A DNA stretch of 64,000 nucleotides, taken from Camelus bactrianus (Eukaryota; Chordata; Mammalia; Artiodactyla; Camelidae). Each line of letters starts with the position of its first letter. Within the stretch, counting starts at the first letter, position 1. Of the stretch, positions 60,669 through 64,000 are shown in pieces. The position numbers and the translations under genes are program-made. A model generated the notes under the pieces. It made no database searches, was not told where the DNA came from, and was given only the letters and a program-made list of their open reading frames with translations. Where the stretch lies: positions 30,539,501 to 30,603,500 of the forward strand of contig NC_133562.1 in NCBI RefSeq assembly GCF_048773025.1. Reading direction: 5' to 3'.

Positions 60669-61910
60669 GTTTTACAGTGAAATCTGCAGGAACTTCAAAC
60701 TGGCACTAGGAAACAGACTGAGAAACAAGAGTAAATGTTACTCCTGCAACCCGTTCCCTTTGTGCTAGATGAACGAACGTCTCTCCAAATGCTCAGTTCT
60801 GAGATAAGTGTGTGTGAAAGCCGTCCTTCACCTAGCTTCTATGGAACACAAAGTTTCTTTTCACTTGCAATCTCCAATCCATACATATATATGGGGAAGT
60901 ACTTGCTCCAACTCGGTTTTACAGTGAAAACTGCAGGAACTTCAAACCGGCCGTAGGAAACAGACTGAGAAACCAGAGTAAAAGTTTCTCCTGCATCCCA
61001 TTCCATTTGTGCTAGATGAATGAACGTCTCTCCAAATGCTCAGTTCTGAGATAAGTGTGTGTGAAAGCCGTCCTTCACCTAGCTTGTTGGGAACACAAAG
61101 TTTCTTTTCAGTTGCAAACTCCATTCCATACATATATATTGGTAGGTACTAGCTCCAACTCGGATTTACAGTAAAAACTGCAGGAACATCAAACCGGCAC
61201 TAGGAAACAGAATGAGAAACCAGAGAAAAAGTTTCTCCTACAACCCGTTCCCTTTGTGCTAGATGAACGAACGTCTCTCCACATGCTCAGTTCTGAGAGA
61301 TAAGTGGGTGTGAAAGCCGTCCTTCACCTAGCTTGTTGGGAACACAAAGTTTCTTTTCACTTTCAAACTCCACTCTATACATATATATGGGCAGGTACAA
61401 TCTCCAACACGGTTTTACATGTGAAAACTGCAGGAACTTCAAACCGGCAGTAGGAAACAGACTGAGAAACCAGAGTAAAAGTTTCTCCAGGAACCCGTTC
61501 CCTTTTTGCTAGATGAACGAACGTCTCTCCACATGCTGAGTTCTGAGAGATAAGTGTGTGTGAAAGCCGTCCTTCACCTAGCTTGTTGGGAACACAAAGT
61601 TTCTTTTCAGTTGCAAACTCCACTCCATATATATATAAAGGTAGGTACTAGCTCCAACTCGGTTTTACAGTGAAAACTGCAGGAACTTCAATCCGGCACT
61701 AGGAAACAGACTGAGAAACCAGAGTAAAAGTTTCTCCTGCAACCTGTTCCCTTTGTGCTAGATGAACGAACGTCTCTCCACATGCTCAGTTCTGAGAGAT
61801 ATGTGGGTGTGAAAGTCATCCTTCCCTTAGCTTGTTGGGAAAACAAAGTTTCTTTTCAGTTGCAAACTCCACTCCATACACATATATGGGGAGATACTAA
61901 CTCCAACTCG
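60669..61910 (+). repeat. HOR round of 5 monomers
   Basis: Order A, B, C, D/L, M. The B copy has the private pair gcatcccattcc and gatgaatgaacg. The D/L monomer at 61412-61661 jumps from the D start to L, losing five to eight classes. Confidence 0.84.
61412..61661 (+). repeat. Chimeric monomer D/L
   Basis: The preceding C tail (ccaacacgg) shows that D was expected, but after gaaaactgcaggaac the sequence is L: ttcaaaccggcagtagg, ttctccagg, ccctttttgctag, ctgagttctgag. The switch lies within about 61408-61437. Confidence 0.82.
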
Positions 61911-62159
61911 GTTTTACAGTGAAATCTGCAGGAACTTCAAACTGGCACTAGGAAACAGACTGAGAAACAAGAGTAATTGTTACTCCTGCAACCCGTTCCC
62001 TTTGTGCTAGATGAACGAACGTCTATCCACATGCTCAGTTCTGAGAGATAAGTGTGTGTGAAAGCCGTCCTTCACCTAGCTTCTATGGAACACAAAGTTT
62101 CTTTTCACTTGCAATCTCCAATCCATACATATATATGGGGAAGTACTTGCTCCAACTCG
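61911..62159 (+). repeat. Single A monomer before a second A, repeat of 59677-59925
   Basis: Same arrangement as 59677-59925, 2234 bp to the right. It carries gagtaattgttac where the earlier copy has gagtaaatgttac. Confidence 0.86.
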
Positions 62160-62902
62160 GTTTTACAGTGAAATCTGCAGGAACTTCAAACTGGCACTAG
62201 GAAACATACTGAGAAACAAGAGTAAATGTTACTCCTGCAACCCGTTCCCTTTGTGCTAGATGAACGAACGTCTCTCCAAATGCTCAGTTCTGAGATAAGT
62301 GTGTGTGAAAGCCGTCCTTCACCTAGCTTCTATGGAACACAAAGTTTCTTTTCACTTGCAATCTCCAATCCATACATATATATGGGGAAGTACTTGCTCC
62401 AACTCGGTTTTACAGTGAAAACTGCAGGAACTTCAAACCGGCCGTAGGAAACAGACTGAGAAACCAGAGTAAAAGTTTCTCCTGCAACCCATTCCATTTG
62501 TGCTAGATGAACGAACGTCTCTCCAAATGCTCAGTTCTGAGATAAGTGTGTGTGAAAGCCGTCCTTCACCTAGCTTGTTGGGAACACAAAGTTTCTTTTC
62601 AGTTGCAAACTCCACTCCATACATATATAAAGGTCGGTACTAGCTCCAACTCGGTTTTACAGTGAAAACTGCAGGAACTTCAATCCGGCACTAGGAAACA
62701 GACTGAGAATCCAGAGTAAAAGTTTCTCCTGCAACCTGTTCCCTTTGTGCTAGATGAACGAACGTCTCTCCACATGCTCATTTCTGAGAGATATGCGGGT
62801 GTGAAAGTCATCCTTCACCTAGCTTGTTGGGAAAACAAAGTTTCTTTTCAGTTGCAAACTCCACTCCATACACATATATGGGGAGATACTAACTCCAACT
62901 CG
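62160..62902 (+). repeat. HOR round of 3 monomers (743 bp), third occurrence
   Basis: Order A, B, M, again with acatactgag, ggtcggtac and gagaatccagag. New private changes are ctcatttctgag in the dyad region and gatatgcgggtg in M. Confidence 0.86.
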
Positions 62903-64000
62903 GTTTTACAGTGAAATCTGCAGGTACTTCAAACTGGCACTAGGAAACAGACTGAGAAACAAGAGTAAATGTTACTCCTGCAACCCGTTCCTTTTGTGCT
63001 AGATGAACGAACGTCTCTCCAAATGCTCAGTTCTGAGATAAGTGTGTGTGAAAGCCGTCCTTCACCTAGCTTCTATGGAACACAAAGTTTCTTTTCACTT
63101 GCAATCTCCAATCCATACATATATATGGGGAAGTACTTGCTCCAACTCGGTTTTACAGTGAAAACTGCAGGAACTTCAAACCGGCCGTAGGAAACAAACT
63201 GAGAAACCAGAGTAAAAGTTTCTCCTGCATCCCATTCCATTTGTGCTAGATGAATGAACGTCTCTCCAAATGCTCAGTTCTGAGATAAGTGTGTGTGAAA
63301 GCCGTCCTTCACCTAGCTTGTTGGGAACACAAAGTTTCTTTTCAGTTGCAAACTCCATGCCATACATATATATTGGTAGGTACTAGCTCCAACTCGGATT
63401 TACAGTAAAAACTGCAGGAACATCAAACCGGCACTAGGAAACAGAATGAGAAACCAGAGAAAAAGTTTCTCCTGCAACCCGTTCCCTTTGTGCTAGATGA
63501 ACGAACGTCTCTCCACATGCTCAGTTCTGAGAGATAAGTGGGTGTGAAAGCCGTCCTTCACCTAGCTTGTTGGGAACACAAAGTTTCTTTTCACTTTCAA
63601 ACTCCACTCTATACATATATATGGGCAGGTACAATCTCCAACACGGTTTTACATGTGAAAACTGCAGGAACGTCAAACCGGCACTAGGAAACAGACTGAG
63701 AAACCAGAGTAAAATTTCTCCTGCAACCCGTTCCCTTTGTGCTAGATGAACGAACGTCTCTCCACATGCTCAGTTCTGAGAGATAAGTGTGTGTGAAAGC
63801 CGTCCTTCACCTAGCTTGTAGGGAACACAAAGTTTCTTTTCATTTGCAAACTCCACTCCATACATATATAAAGGTAGGTACTAGCTCCAACTCGGTTTTA
63901 CAGTGAAAACTGCAGGAACTTCAATCCGGCACTAGGAAACAGACTGAGAAACTAGAGTAAAAGTTTCTCCTGCAACCCGTTCCCTTTGTGCTAGATGAAC
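62903..64000 (+). repeat. Partial HOR round at the right edge (A, B, C, D, part of E)
   Basis: Starts are A 62903, B 63150, C 63397, D 63646 and E 63895, the last cut by the window after 106 bp. B has the same gcatcccattcc and gatgaatgaacg as the B at about 60917. Unlike 60669-61910, this copy continues into an ordinary D, so the D/L fusion belongs to the left copy alone. Confidence 0.86.

Larger units (their letters stand above)
59430..63660 (+). repeat. Nested 9-monomer HOR, 2234-bp period
   Basis: A starts at 59677, 59926 and 60669 recur at 61911, 62160 and 62903, each 2234 bp to the right. The unit is A, A, B, M, A, B, C, D(/L), M, so it contains the 743-bp A-B-M trio nested inside. The unit has a shared private B with gcatcccattcc and gatgaatgaacg. 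Confidence 0.86.
1..64000 (+). repeat. Satellite DNA array, 248.6-bp monomer, about 257 copies head to tail
   Basis: Every part of the window matches one monomer, phased here from its gttttacagtg start. Starts read directly near the left edge are 1, 250, 497, 746, 995, 1242, 1490, 1738, 1986, 2235, 2484 and 2733. In order, a monomer has: gttttacagtgaaaactgca; a ccggcactagg block (about offset 35); aaccagagtaaaagtttctc (about 57); the near-invariant tgctagatgaacgaacgtct (about 95); the dyad ctcagttctgag (124-135); gtgtgtgaaagcc; ccttcacctagcttgttggg (about 158); acacaaagtttcttttca (about 178); ccatacatatata (about 211); and ggtactagctccaactcg to the end. All copies have the same orientation, which is set arbitrarily to plus. 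Length differences come from a few small indels: ga in gagagataag, one gt unit, an added t in acatgtg, and T-run length. The array runs off both ends of the window. The family is not one I recognise; a centromeric or heterochromatic satellite is the likeliest identity. Confidence 0.98.

Noticed and set aside
1-64000. CRISPR array (regularly spaced repeats)
   Set aside because: There are no unique spacers; the sequence between any two conserved blocks is itself repeated, and the period of 248 bp is far too long.
1-64000. Ribosomal or transfer RNA gene cluster
   Set aside because: No rRNA core sequences or tRNA-like A and B boxes were seen. Tandem 5S-type arrays have a conserved 120-bp gene, which is absent here.
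1-64000. LTR element or other retroelement origin for the array
   Set aside because: No primer-binding site, polypurine tract, coding remnant or target-site duplication was seen. A very old origin of the monomer from such an element cannot be excluded.

Overview
The whole window is one uninterrupted satellite-DNA array. A monomer of about 248.6 bp (individual copies 246-250 bp, 43% GC counted in the copy at 250-496) is repeated head to tail in one orientation about 257 times, from the first base to the last. No protein-coding gene, RNA gene, transposon or unique sequence is visible. Distances between landmark monomers are all whole multiples of the monomer, so there is no room for an inserted element. 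A megabase-style satellite like this points to heterochromatin of a eukaryotic chromosome, most likely centromeric or pericentromeric, possibly subtelomeric or a knob. I do not recognise the family and cannot name the species.

The monomers are not equivalent. Shared diagnostic variants sort them into 13 classes, named A to M here. The full ordered cycle A-B-C-D-E-F-G-H-I-J-K-L-M forms a higher-order repeat (HOR) of about 3.23 kb, seen complete at 7212-10445 and, with a fused last monomer, at 13180-16411. The rest of the window consists of derivatives of this cycle in which runs of monomers are missing or duplicated. Taking each A monomer as the start of a round, the rounds contain 11, 9, 9, 13, 11, 13, 6, 10, 12, 11, 18, 8, 11, 16, 8, 11, 16, 9, 14, 3, 8, 13, 1, 3, 5, 1 and 3 monomers, then a partial round at the right edge. 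A second lineage, with variant classes I' and J', makes the 9-monomer HOR on the left (2733-7211) and recurs mixed with the 13-class lineage at about 20.9-22.6, 33.0-34.8, 44.5-45.9, 48.5-50.2, 52.2-53.2 and 56.7-57.8 kb.

Layout: 1-2732 holds the most divergent monomers; 2733-7211 is the 9-mer HOR; 7212-30580 is dominated by the 13-class HOR and deletion derivatives; 29335-33030 holds an 8-mer duplication; 32573-50224 is a mixture of both lineages with a 1988-bp tandem duplication (39020-43095) in which I saw no mismatch, and a 3979-bp-offset duplication; 50225-64000 is dominated by short rounds, ending in a 2234-bp nested HOR. Chimeric monomers mark the joins, and many joins fall in the same fifth of the monomer. 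The picture is of in-register unequal exchange and conversion acting on a homogenising array. No genes act together here; any function would be structural (chromatin, kinetochore or heterochromatin), and that is inference.
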